Part shown: positions 39,188 to 47,305 of the stretch, piece by piece
Layout: every line of letters starts with the position of its first letter
Position numbering within the stretch: the stretch's first letter is position 1
Source: Pseudacidovorax sp.
GTDB taxonomy: Bacteria; Pseudomonadota; Gammaproteobacteria; Burkholderiales; Burkholderiaceae_C
Reading direction: 5' to 3'
Assembly (NCBI RefSeq): GCF_017991995.1
Contig: NZ_JAGOPN010000018.1
Span: 62,001-126,000 of the forward strand
Length of the DNA: 64,000 nt
Notes under the pieces: model-generated
Seen by the model: only the letters and a program-made list of their open reading frames with translations
What the model was told of the DNA's origin: nothing
The model's database searches: none
Made by a program: the position numbers and the translations under genes

Positions 39188-40186
39188 TCACTTCCGCAGC
39201 TTGGCCAGCTCGGCCATCATGGCCTGCACGGTGCCCTCGCCCACGCTGGCCGAGTTCTTGTCGATCACGGGCTTCATCTTCTCGCGCAGCTTGGTCACCT
39301 CGGCGGCGGACAACTCGTTCACTTCCATGCCGGCCTTCTTCAGGTCTTCCAGGCCGCTTTGCAGAATGGCGCGCGACTGGGTGCGCTCGTACTGGGCCGA
39401 CTCGACCGCGGCCTCCTTCAGGATCTTCTGGTCGGCCGGCGGCAGCTGGTCCCAGAACTTCTTGCTGATCACCACCGACTGCGGGTTGTACTGGTGGTTG
39501 GTGATCGTCATGTACTTCTGCACTTCGTAGAGTTTGGCGGCCTTGATGGTGGCCACCGGGTTCTCCTGGCCGTCCACCGCCTTCTGCTCCAGCGCGGCAT
39601 ACACCTCCGGGAAGGGCAGCGGGGTGGGGTTGGCACCCAGCGCCTTGACCCAGTCCACATTGATCGGACTGGGGATCACGCGCAGCTTGAGGCCCGCAAT
39701 GTCTTCCACCTTCTGGATCGGGCGCTTGCTGTTGGTGATCTGGCGGAAGCCCAGCTCGTAATAGGCCAGGCCGACCAGGCCCTTGTCTTCCAGCTTCTTG
39801 TGCAGGTTCTGGCCGAAGGGGCCGTCCACCACCGCATCGGCCTCGCGCGCGTTGCCGAAGAGGAAGGGGAAGTCGTAGATCGCGAAGTCCTTCACCAGGC
39901 TGGAGAAGATGCCCGAGTTCATCGACGCCATCTCGAGCGTGCCGCCCTGCAGGGCCGACACGTTGGCCTGGTCGCTGCCCAGCACGCCGCCGGGGAAGAC
40001 CTGCACCTTCAGGCGGCCGGCGGACTTCTTGTCCACCAGCTCCGCGAACTTCTCCATGCCCAGCACGATGGGGTGGCCCTTGGCGTTCTGGTTGGCGAAC
40101 TTGATGGTGCGCGTCTGCGCGGGCGCCATGCCGGCGGCGGCGAGGGCCACGGCGGCCACGATGGTCTTGAGGAAGAGTCGCTTCAT
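39188..40186 (-). CDS. TRAP transporter solute-binding protein DctP family
   Basis: A 332-aa periplasmic receptor with signal peptide ending at AAAGMAPAQ. The DctP fold is seen in IKFANQNAKGHPIVLGMEKF, GGVLGSDQANVSALQGGTLE and KLRVIPSPINVDWVKALGAN, where the conserved arginine binds the ligand carboxylate. VDGQENPVATIKAAKLYEVQ is also typical. It delivers a C4-dicarboxylate, sugar acid or related organic acid to the DctQM permease encoded upstream. AGGAG is found upstream of the ATG. A strong terminator follows the gene. Confidence 0.93.
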   Translation of the reverse strand: MKRLFLKTIVAAVALAAAGMAPAQTRTIKFANQNAKGHPIVLGMEKFAELVDKKSAGRLKVQVFPGGVLGSDQANVSALQGGTLEMASMNSGIFSSLVKDFAIYDFPFLFGNAREADAVVDGPFGQNLHKKLEDKGLVGLAYYELGFRQITNSKRPIQKVEDIAGLKLRVIPSPINVDWVKALGANPTPLPFPEVYAALEQKAVDGQENPVATIKAAKLYEVQKYMTITNHQYNPQSVVISKKFWDQLPPADQKILKEAAVESAQYERTQSRAILQSGLEDLKKAGMEVNELSAAEVTKLREKMKPVIDKNSASVGEGTVQAMMAELAKLRK

Positions 40187-40242
40187 GTCGGGGGTCTCCT
40201 GGGTCGCGAGAAGAAAAACGGAAAGAAGAAAGGAGCGGTCGC

Positions 40243-41523
40243 TCAGCCGTGGAACCAGCGCGCAGGCACGATCACCAGGGCGGGGAAGAACACCATCAGG
40301 AACATCACGCCGAACTGCGCCACCATGAAGGGCCACACGCCCTTGGTGACCTCGTCCATGCTCACCTTGCCCACGCCGGCCACGGTGCTGAGCACCGTGC
40401 CCACCGGCGGCGTGATCAGGCCGATGGCGTTGTTGATGATGAACAGCACGCCGAAGTACACCGGGTCGATGCCGGCGGCCTTGACGATGGGCATGAACAC
40501 CGGCGTGAGGATCAGGATGGTGGGCGTCATGTCCATGGCCGTGCCCACCAGCATGGTGATGACCATGATCACGAACATCAGCAGGATCGGGCGGTCGAGC
40601 AGGGGCTGCAGCACGGCCACCAGTTCGGCCGGCAGGTTGGCCACGGTGATCATCCAGGCCGACACCATCGCTGCGGCCACCAGGAACATGATCACCGCCG
40701 TGGTGCGCGCCGCGGCCTCGAACAGGCCATAGAGCTGCGAGAGCTTGAGCTCCTTGTAGACCACGGTGGACACGAAGAGCGCGTACACCGCGGCCACCAC
40801 GGCGGCCTCGGTGGGCGTGAAGACGCCGAACTTCAGGCCCACGATCACGATCACCGGCAGCACCAGCGCGAAGGTGGCGTCCTTGAGGGCGGTGAGCACT
40901 TCGGCGCGGCTGGCACGCGGTGCGGGCTGGATGTTCTCCTTGCGCACCAGCCACCACCAGGTGAGCCACAGCGCCGCGCCCAGCATGACGCCCGGCGCAA
41001 TGCCGGCCATGAAGAGCTTGGAGATCGACACGTTGGCCGCCACGCCGAAGACCACGAAGCCGATGGAGGGCGGGATGATGGGCGCAATGATCGAGGCCGC
41101 CGACAGCAGGCCCGCCGAGCGCGCCTTGTCGTAGCCGGCGCGGTTCATCATGGGCAGCAGCAGCGCCGCCAGCGCGGCGGCATCGGCCACGGCCGAGCCC
41201 GACAGCGAGGCCATGATGATGGCCGCCATGATGCCCACGTAGCCCAGGCCGCCGCGCACATGGCCCACCAGCGTCATCGCGAAGTTGACGATGCGCCGAG
41301 ACAGGCCGCCGGCATTCATGATCTCGCCGGCCAGCATGAAGAAGGGCACGGCCAGCAGCGGGAAGCTGTTGGCGCCCTCCAGCGTGTTCTGCGCCAGGAT
41401 CTGCGGATCGAACATGTCCATGTGCCACATCAGCGCCGCGCCGCAGGCCAGCAGCGAGAAGGCGATGGGCACGCCCACGGCCATGGCGCCGAGCAGGGCG
41501 CCGAGGAAGATCGCGATGGTCAT
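40243..41523 (-). CDS. TRAP transporter large permease DctM family
   Basis: A 426-aa inner-membrane protein with about 12 helices that forms the sodium-coupled transport path. Typical stretches are NTLEGANSFPLLAVPFFMLA, GSAVADAAALAALLLPMM, IIAPIIPPSIGFVVFG and GTAMDMTPTILILTPVFMPI. The ATG at 41523 (MTIAIFLGALLGAMAVGVPI) is preferred to an upstream codon at 41571, which would lie inside dctQ. It starts 10 bp after dctQ and precedes dctP, so the operon is dctQ-dctM-dctP. Confidence 0.95.
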   Translation of the reverse strand: MTIAIFLGALLGAMAVGVPIAFSLLACGAALMWHMDMFDPQILAQNTLEGANSFPLLAVPFFMLAGEIMNAGGLSRRIVNFAMTLVGHVRGGLGYVGIMAAIIMASLSGSAVADAAALAALLLPMMNRAGYDKARSAGLLSAASIIAPIIPPSIGFVVFGVAANVSISKLFMAGIAPGVMLGAALWLTWWWLVRKENIQPAPRASRAEVLTALKDATFALVLPVIVIVGLKFGVFTPTEAAVVAAVYALFVSTVVYKELKLSQLYGLFEAAARTTAVIMFLVAAAMVSAWMITVANLPAELVAVLQPLLDRPILLMFVIMVITMLVGTAMDMTPTILILTPVFMPIVKAAGIDPVYFGVLFIINNAIGLITPPVGTVLSTVAGVGKVSMDEVTKGVWPFMVAQFGVMFLMVFFPALVIVPARWFHG

Positions 41524-41533
41524 GGCCGTCCTT

Positions 41534-42076
41534 TCAGCGCGAGGGTTGGGAGGCGGCCTCGTGCGGCGCATCCTCGGATTCGGTCACGCCGATCAGCTCG
41601 GACTCGGCGAGCCGGCCCGCCAGCAGCGCCACGAACTCGGTGGCGATGAAGACCATGGCGATGGCCGAGAAGAACACGCCCGCGCCGTAGAACCAGGCCA
41701 TGGAGACCTCCATGACGGCGCTGGTGCTCTCGCGGTTGATCTGCATCTGCACCCACGAGCCCTGCAGCATGAAGAAGCACAGCATCAGCATGAGCAGGTG
41801 GCTGGCGCCCAGGCACAGCTTCTTGCCCACGCGCGGCAGGCGCGACACCAGCGTGTCTGTGCCCAGGTGCTGGTGCGAGCGCAGCGCCACCAGCGCGCCC
41901 AGGAAGGTCATCCACACGAAGAGCCAGCGCGACAGCTCCTCGGAGATCAGCAGGCCGTCGTTGAAGCCATAGCGCAGCACGACGTTGCCGAACACCATGA
42001 CCACCATCAGCGCCAGGCAGACGACCATGGCGAAGGAGAAAAACCGGCACAGCCGATCGAGACAGTTCCCCCACAT
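41534..42076 (-). CDS. TRAP transporter small permease DctQ family
   Basis: A 180-aa membrane protein with four helices. The family region is VVMVFGNVVLRYGFNDGLLI followed by SEELSRWLFVWMTFLGALVA. It bridges the DctM channel and the DctP receptor. First gene of the TRAP operon; a palindromic AACTAACCAGTT site lies 35 bp upstream and the TetR gene is next above it on the same strand. Confidence 0.92.
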   Translation of the reverse strand: MWGNCLDRLCRFFSFAMVVCLALMVVMVFGNVVLRYGFNDGLLISEELSRWLFVWMTFLGALVALRSHQHLGTDTLVSRLPRVGKKLCLGASHLLMLMLCFFMLQGSWVQMQINRESTSAVMEVSMAWFYGAGVFFSAIAMVFIATEFVALLAGRLAESELIGVTESEDAPHEAASQPSR

Positions 42077-42110
42077 ACACGCTCCTTGAAGAAGGGCGGA
42101 GTTTGTACGA

Positions 42111-42122
42111 ACTGGTTAGTTT
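42111..42122. promoter_or_regulatory. Candidate TetR operator upstream of dctQ
   Basis: The 12-bp palindrome AACTGGTTAGTT (arms AACT/AGTT) lies between the TetR gene and dctQ, next to TTTGTACGAA, in an AT-richer patch. Position fits repression of the TRAP operon by the neighbouring TetR protein. Confidence 0.5.
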
Positions 42123-42159
42123 TTCGCTCCCGGAGAAACCCGAGGCCGGGGGGCGGCGG

Positions 42160-42837
42160 TCAGGGCGCGCTGACGAAGCGCACCACCATGTCGATCACGC
42201 TTTCCCGGCGGTGCGCCATGTAGGCGGCGGAGGTGGTGTCGAGCTTGAACAGCGCCCCGAATGTATGCCGGTTCGAGACGTTGAAGAAGCTCAGCGCCGA
42301 AATAGAGGCATGGATGTCCACCGCGTCGAGCCCGGGCCGGAAGACGCCGCTGGCGAGGCCCCTCGCATACAGCCGCTCGATGGCCGCAATGGCCGGCACG
42401 TTCAGCTCCTGGATGCGCTGCGAGGCGGCGATGTACTGGCCGCGGTGGATGTTCTCGCTCATCACCAGGCGAATGAAGCGTTCGTGCTGCAGGTGGTGGT
42501 CGAAGGTGAAGGCCACCAGGCGGCGCAGTGCGGTCTCGGGCTCCAGGTCCTCCAGGCGCAGGTCGGCCTCGATCTCGCGGACCTGCCGGTACGACTCTTC
42601 CAGCACGGCAAGGTACAGGCCCTCCTTGCTGCCGAAGTAGTAGTAGATCATCCGCTTGCTCGTCTGCGTCAGCGCGGCGATCTCGTCGATGCGGGCCCCG
42701 GCCAGGCCCTTTTCAGCAAACTCCTCGGCCGCCACTTCAAGGATGTTGGCGCGCGTGCGCTCCGGATCGTTGGTGCGGCTGGCGGCAGGCTTCGCGGCGG
42801 CACTGCGGCGCACGCGCGAATGGACGAGTTCGTTCAT
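42160..42837 (-). CDS. TetR/AcrR family transcriptional regulator
   Basis: A 225-aa TetR-type repressor. The helix-turn-helix is TRANILEVAAEEFAEKGLAG followed by IDEIAALTQTSKRMIYYYFG. The C-terminal ligand domain begins near EESYRQVREIEADLRLEDLE. It is transcribed in the same direction as the TRAP operon, which starts 83 bp further on, with a palindromic site between. It probably represses the TRAP genes until the transported acid or its product binds. Confidence 0.92.
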   Translation of the reverse strand: MNELVHSRVRRSAAAKPAASRTNDPERTRANILEVAAEEFAEKGLAGARIDEIAALTQTSKRMIYYYFGSKEGLYLAVLEESYRQVREIEADLRLEDLEPETALRRLVAFTFDHHLQHERFIRLVMSENIHRGQYIAASQRIQELNVPAIAAIERLYARGLASGVFRPGLDAVDIHASISALSFFNVSNRHTFGALFKLDTTSAAYMAHRRESVIDMVVRFVSAP

Positions 42838-42898
42838 TTTTTCAGTATAGGGCGCGGCCCTGCCTCGGCGAGCGAACGTAGACTGGGCCAGGAACACC

Positions 42899-43210
42899 AT
42901 GGCCAGCGACGCCCCTCCCGCTTCATCGCGCGACAGCCGCCACCGCCCCGGCTGGCTGCCCCTGGTCGACGCCGCGCGCTGCACCGGCTGCGGCTGGTGC
43001 GTGGCGGCCTGCCCACCGCATGTGCTCAGTCTCGAAAGCCGCGACTGGAAGAAGCAGGCGGTGTTGCATGACGCCCCCGCCTGCACCGGCTGCAGCGATT
43101 GCGCGGTGGTGTGTCCTTTCCATGCCATCGCCATGCGGCGGGTGGCTGCGGCGGGTCCACGGGTGGACGCGCCAAGCGAGGCAGATCAGCGCAGGTCGCC
43201 GTCCACGTAA
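42899..43210 (+). CDS. 2[4Fe-4S] ferredoxin-type protein
   Basis: A 103-aa small iron-sulfur protein with two 4Fe-4S binding motifs: CTGCGWCVAACPPHVL and CTGCSDCAVVCPFHAIAM. This CxxCxxCxxxCP pattern makes it a low-potential electron carrier. It is divergent from the TetR gene and convergent with the YchJ-type gene, overlapping the end of that gene by 25 bp. Its redox partner is not encoded nearby. Confidence 0.9.
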   Translation: MASDAPPASSRDSRHRPGWLPLVDAARCTGCGWCVAACPPHVLSLESRDWKKQAVLHDAPACTGCSDCAVVCPFHAIAMRRVAAAGPRVDAPSEADQRRSPST

Positions 43211-43647
43211 TACCAGCGGCCGTCTTCGCGCACGAAGCGGCTGCGCTCGTGCAGGCGCGAAGCCCGGCCGGGGGCATCGCGCGAACGGGCGACGAATTCC
43301 ACCTCGGCCCGGTCTGCGCCCAGCGGCAGGTGCGCCCGCACATCCAGGCCCAGCCATTGCACCGAAGGCGACTCGGACAACTGCAGCATGGCGGGCCGCG
43401 TTCGCGGATGCCAGGTGGCCAGCAGGTAGGCCTCATCGCCCAGGCCATAGGCGGTGTAGCGCGAACGCATGAGCGTCTCCGCATCGGACACGCGCGCGGC
43501 ACGCTCGTCGGCAGGCGTCTGCGCATCGGCCAGGAAGCGACCGCAGCAGTCGGCGAAGGCGATTGAACGGCCTCGCGCCTTGCGGCCGCAGGGGCAGGGT
43601 TGCGAGGACGCGGGCAGCGTCGCGGGTGCGGGCATGGGAAGAGGCAT
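43186..43647 (-). CDS. YchJ family protein with N-terminal SEC-C motif
   Basis: A 153-aa protein. The N-terminus has the SEC-C-type zinc motif CPCGRKARG...FADCCGRFL (C18, C20, C34, C35), then the YchJ core with LMRSRYTAYGLGDEAYLLAT and RSRFVREDGRWYYVDGDLR. This NTF2-like family has no confirmed function; SEC-C binds zinc and is seen in SecA. The start codon shares one base with the stop of the hybrid histidine kinase (TGATG), so translation is coupled. Confidence 0.88.
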   Translation of the reverse strand: MPLPMPAPATLPASSQPCPCGRKARGRSIAFADCCGRFLADAQTPADERAARVSDAETLMRSRYTAYGLGDEAYLLATWHPRTRPAMLQLSESPSVQWLGLDVRAHLPLGADRAEVEFVARSRDAPGRASRLHERSRFVREDGRWYYVDGDLR

Positions 43648-45449
43648 CAGGAAAAGACAGGGCCGGCAGCGGCGGCACCACCGGCTTCCAGGCAGGGGCC
43701 GACGGCGCGCACGATGGCGGCCCGCAGCGCAGCCGACGACACGGGCTTGTACAGCAGCTGGAAGCCGGCCGCCTCGACCTGGGCCCGGTCGGCCTGCGCG
43801 GTCTCGCCGGTCACCACGACCACCTCGCGCACCTTGCCCAGGCCATGGAGCGTGCGTGCCGCGGCCAGGCCCGACAGGCCCTCGCCCAGGCGAAGATCGC
43901 TCAGCAGCAGGTCGAAGCGACCGGGCAGCGCCAACGCCTCGCCGGGTGAGGCGGCGACCACCACGTCGTGGCCCCAGCCGCCCAGCAGCGCACGCATGCC
44001 CTCGCGCACGGGCGCCTCGTCGTCCAGCACCAGGATGCGTGCCGGTGTACAGGGCGGCAGCGCTTCGGCGGCCGGCGCCTCGGGTAGCGGCGGCGCGGCC
44101 GCGAGCCAGAGCGAGAAGGTGCTGCCCTGCCCCGGCGCGCTGCGCAGTGCGATGCGGCTGCCCAGCGTGCGGGCCATGCTGGCCACCAGCGCCAGGCCCA
44201 GGCCCAGCCCGCGCGAACGGTCGCGGCCCGGGTTGTCGACCTGGAAGAACTCCTCGAAGACCTGCTCGCGGTGCTCCGGCGCAATGCCGATGCCACTGTC
44301 GCGCACCTCGATGCGCCAACCTGCCTCGCCGTCCTGCGTGGACGCACGCGCCGCCATCAGCACGCTGCCCTGAGCGGTGTACTTGAGCGCGTTGTCCACC
44401 AGGTTGGCGAGCAGGCGGGAGAGCATCTGCGCATCCGCATTCACGCGGGCGGCGGTGGGGCGCGCCCGCAGCCGCAGCCCCTTGGCCGCTGCCGCCGTCG
44501 CGAAGCGTCCATGAAGGGCGTCGAACAATTCGCCCAGGTCCACCGGCGCCAGCTGCACGGCCACAGCACCGCGGTCCAGTTGCGCGATGTCGAGCAGCGC
44601 ATCGACCGAGCCGCGCAGGGCCTCGATGCTGCCCTGCATATGGCGCACGGCGGCCGGTGCGGCGGGACGGCCGCCTTCCAGCGCATCGATGAAGACGGCC
44701 AGGGCATGCATGGGCTGGCGCAGGTCGTGGTTGGCCGCGGCAAAGATGCGCGCGCGCTGCGCCGCCAGCTGGGCCACGCGGTCGAGCTCGGTCTGCAGCG
44801 CCTCGGCGAGGCGTGCGTTCTCGAGGCCCGACTCGATGGCGCCGACGATCAGCAGGTTCTGCTTGCGGGCGTAGTGCAGCGTGGCCAGCAGCTGCGACAG
44901 CGCCAGCACGCCCATCAGCACGGCCGGGCCGCCCTCACCGGCCGTCATCAGCCGCACGGCGATGCTGAGGTACAGCGGCACGCCGAAGCACAGCGTGGCC
45001 AGCCACCACTGCGCCAGCGCAGCGATCGAGACGCTGGCCACGCCACTGATGAAGAAGTACTGCAGCAGGATAAGCGCCAGGTCGCCGCGCGGAAAGAACA
45101 GCCAGGGCGCCGCCGCCCAGACCAGGCCCGGCAGCAGCATGCGCCACTCCAGCCGGCGGCGCCAGCGGGCGGCGTCCTCGGGGCGGAAGGTGGCCGGATC
45201 CACGCCGTGCAGGTGGCGGTACATGTGCCACTGCATGCCGTGGACCATCGCGGCCCAGACGAACACGCCCGCCTGCCGCGTGAGCACGGCGAAGGTGATC
45301 CAGAAGACGGCCGCCGTGAGCGCCGCCACGAAGGGCGTGTCGCGGGTGTCGAGGATGTAGGCCCGCGCCAGCGTGAGGTCCACGCGCGCATCGGCATGGG
45401 GCGCATCGCCCCACCATCGCCGAAGCCGTTGAAGCCTGTCGCCCGTCAT
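43647..45449 (-). CDS. Hybrid sensor histidine kinase / response regulator
   Basis: A 600-aa signalling protein. Residues ~38-195 form about six membrane helices with no large periplasmic sensor domain (FVAALTAAVFWITFAVLTR, LALILLQYFFISGVASVSIA). A short coiled segment precedes the HisKA domain with H241 in AAANHDLRQPMHAL. The ATPase domain has N-box LVDNALKYTAQG, G1 RDSGIGIAPE and G2 RGLGLGLAL. A C-terminal receiver domain (RILVLDDEAPVREGM) carries the phospho-acceptor D518 in LLLSDLRLGEG and the lysine in LLYKPVS. No separate output regulator lies next to it, so the phosphate must go to a distant regulator. It is coupled to the YchJ-type gene. Confidence 0.93.
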   Translation of the reverse strand: MTGDRLQRLRRWWGDAPHADARVDLTLARAYILDTRDTPFVAALTAAVFWITFAVLTRQAGVFVWAAMVHGMQWHMYRHLHGVDPATFRPEDAARWRRRLEWRMLLPGLVWAAAPWLFFPRGDLALILLQYFFISGVASVSIAALAQWWLATLCFGVPLYLSIAVRLMTAGEGGPAVLMGVLALSQLLATLHYARKQNLLIVGAIESGLENARLAEALQTELDRVAQLAAQRARIFAAANHDLRQPMHALAVFIDALEGGRPAAPAAVRHMQGSIEALRGSVDALLDIAQLDRGAVAVQLAPVDLGELFDALHGRFATAAAAKGLRLRARPTAARVNADAQMLSRLLANLVDNALKYTAQGSVLMAARASTQDGEAGWRIEVRDSGIGIAPEHREQVFEEFFQVDNPGRDRSRGLGLGLALVASMARTLGSRIALRSAPGQGSTFSLWLAAAPPLPEAPAAEALPPCTPARILVLDDEAPVREGMRALLGGWGHDVVVAASPGEALALPGRFDLLLSDLRLGEGLSGLAAARTLHGLGKVREVVVVTGETAQADRAQVEAAGFQLLYKPVSSAALRAAIVRAVGPCLEAGGAAAAGPVFS

Positions 45450-45479
45450 CCGGGCAGGATAGCAGCGGCCCGTGACGGC

Positions 45480-46610
45480 TCAGGCCAGCGCGCGCTGGAT
45501 CAGCAGCTTCTGGATGTCCGAGGTGCCTTCGTAGATCTGGCACACGCGCACGTCGCGGTAGATGCGCTCCAGCGGAAAGTCCTTCACGTAGCCGTAGCCA
45601 CCCAGCGTCTGGATGGCGGCGCTGCACACGCGCTCGGCCATTTCGCTGGCGAAGAGCTTGGCCATGGCGGCCTCCTTGAGGCAGGGCTGGCCGGCATCGC
45701 GCAGGCTGGCCGCATGCCAGATGAGCTGGCGCGCGGCCTCCAGTTGCGTGGCGCAGTCGGCCAGGCGAAAGCCCACGGCCTGCTGGTCGAAGATGGGGCC
45801 GCCGAAGGCCGTGCGGTCCTTGGCGTACTGCAGCGCGAAGTCGAAGGCGCTGCGGGCCATGCCCACGCTCTGCGCCGCGATGCCGATGCGCCCGCCTTCC
45901 AGCGCGCCCAGGGCGATTTTGTAGCCCTCGCCTTCGGCGCCGATGAGGTTCTCGGCCGGGATGCGGCAGCCGTCGAACTGGATCAGCGCGGTGTCGCTGC
46001 TGTGCTGGCCCAGTTTGTCCTCCAGGCGTGCCACGGTATAGCCCGGCGCATCGGTGGGCACGAGGAAGGCGCTCATGCCCTTCTTGCCGGCGGCCTTGTC
46101 GGTCATGGCGATGACGATGGCCACCTGGCCGTTCTTGCCGCTCGTGATGAACTGCTTGGTGCCGTCGATCACCCAGCCGTCGGCGTCTTTCCTGGCCGTG
46201 GTGCGCAGGCTGCTGGCATCGCTGCCGGCCTGCGGCTCGGTCAGGCAGAAGGCACCCAGCATGCGGCCCTGCGCCAGCGGCTCCAGCCATTGCTTCTTCT
46301 GCTGCGCACTGCCGTAGCGCATCAGGATGGCGTTGACCGGGCAGTTGGTGACGCTGATGGCGGTGCTGGTGCCGCCGTCACCGGCGGCGATCTCTTCCAG
46401 CACCAGCGCGAGCGTGAGGTAGTCCAGGCCGGCGCCGCCGTGTTCCTCCGGCACGCAGATGCCATAGGCGCCCAGTTGCGCCAGGCCCTGGTGAACATCC
46501 TTGGGGAAATGGTGGTCGCGGTCCCACTGCGCCGCGTGGGGCCACAGCTCGGCCTGGGCGAACTCGCGCACGGCGTCGCGGATGGCTTCCTGGTCGGGGG
46601 TGAGCAGCAT
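45480..46610 (-). CDS. Acyl-CoA dehydrogenase
   Basis: A 376-aa FAD enzyme that introduces the alpha-beta double bond into acyl-CoA. The family signatures FCLTEPQAGSDASSLRTTAR and IQTLGGYGYVKDFPLERIYR are intact, and the catalytic base is the glutamate in QIYEGTSDIQK. Length and motifs fit short- or branched-chain acyl-CoA dehydrogenases (butyryl/isovaleryl type); chain specificity cannot be fixed. Electrons would go to ETF. The nearby thiolase and LiuR-like regulator suggest a role in short acyl-CoA breakdown. Confidence 0.93.
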   Translation of the reverse strand: MLLTPDQEAIRDAVREFAQAELWPHAAQWDRDHHFPKDVHQGLAQLGAYGICVPEEHGGAGLDYLTLALVLEEIAAGDGGTSTAISVTNCPVNAILMRYGSAQQKKQWLEPLAQGRMLGAFCLTEPQAGSDASSLRTTARKDADGWVIDGTKQFITSGKNGQVAIVIAMTDKAAGKKGMSAFLVPTDAPGYTVARLEDKLGQHSSDTALIQFDGCRIPAENLIGAEGEGYKIALGALEGGRIGIAAQSVGMARSAFDFALQYAKDRTAFGGPIFDQQAVGFRLADCATQLEAARQLIWHAASLRDAGQPCLKEAAMAKLFASEMAERVCSAAIQTLGGYGYVKDFPLERIYRDVRVCQIYEGTSDIQKLLIQRALA

Positions 46611-46659
46611 GGGTCGAGTCTCCTGTCGTTGTCGTGTGCGGTCGTGAGCCCGCGGAAGA

Positions 46660-47292
46660 TCAGGTGCCGGGGCGCCCTTCCTCGTCGAGCTGCGTGCGGT
46701 AGCGGGCCAGCATCTGGTCCTGCGACTCCGCCGGGGCAGCCGTGCCGATCTGGTCGTGGATCATCTGGTTGAGCGTGGGCAGGGCCGAGCGCGGTCCCCA
46801 GGTGGTCGCATCCCACAGCTGCGAGCGCATGAAGGCCTTCGGGCAGTGCAGGTAGGCCTCGTGCACCTGCACCTCGACCACCAGCCTGGGTCTCTGGCGC
46901 TCGCCCTCGAACTGGCCGGTGAACGCCGGCTCGTCGCGAAGCCGGGCACGGCCGTTGACGCGCAGCGTCTCGTCCACGCCGGGCACCAGGAAGATCAGCG
47001 CGATGCGCGGATCGGCCAGCAGGTTCTCGAAGGTGTCGAGCCGGTTGTTGCCGCCGGAATCGGGCAGCAGCAGCGTGCGGCCGTCCTCGCTGGCCTTGAC
47101 GAAACCGGGCGCACCGCCGCGCGGCGAGGCATCGAGCAGCGCGCCATGCACGCCGCCGCTCGCCACCACGCAGAAGGGCGACAAGGCCACGAAGCGCCGG
47201 CCGTGCACGTCAAGGTGGTCGAGTTGCTTGCGCAGCGCGCGCTCGCCGGGGGCGGCATAGAGCGCGCGGAGTTGTTCGGCGTTCTGGATCAT
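46660..47292 (-). CDS. PPOX-type FMN-dependent flavoprotein (MSMEG_1061-like), paralogue 1
   Basis: A 210-aa protein of the pyridoxamine-phosphate-oxidase split-barrel fold. The diagnostic stretch is GALLDASPRGGAPGFVKASE followed by PDSGGNNRLDTFENLLADPR and RVNGRARLRDEP. Such proteins bind FMN and reduce or oxidise unknown small molecules. A second member of the same family is encoded at 55837-56481, sharing the DASPRGG-PGFV and GNNRL segments. It lies 13 bp below the M20 peptidase on the same strand. Confidence 0.85.
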   Translation of the reverse strand: MIQNAEQLRALYAAPGERALRKQLDHLDVHGRRFVALSPFCVVASGGVHGALLDASPRGGAPGFVKASEDGRTLLLPDSGGNNRLDTFENLLADPRIALIFLVPGVDETLRVNGRARLRDEPAFTGQFEGERQRPRLVVEVQVHEAYLHCPKAFMRSQLWDATTWGPRSALPTLNQMIHDQIGTAAPAESQDQMLARYRTQLDEEGRPGT

Positions 47293-47305
47293 GGTGGCGT
47301 GCGCT

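Noticed and set aside
44271-46772. An 833-codon plus-strand frame
   Set aside because: Lies opposite the histidine kinase and acyl-CoA dehydrogenase, both with intact active sites.
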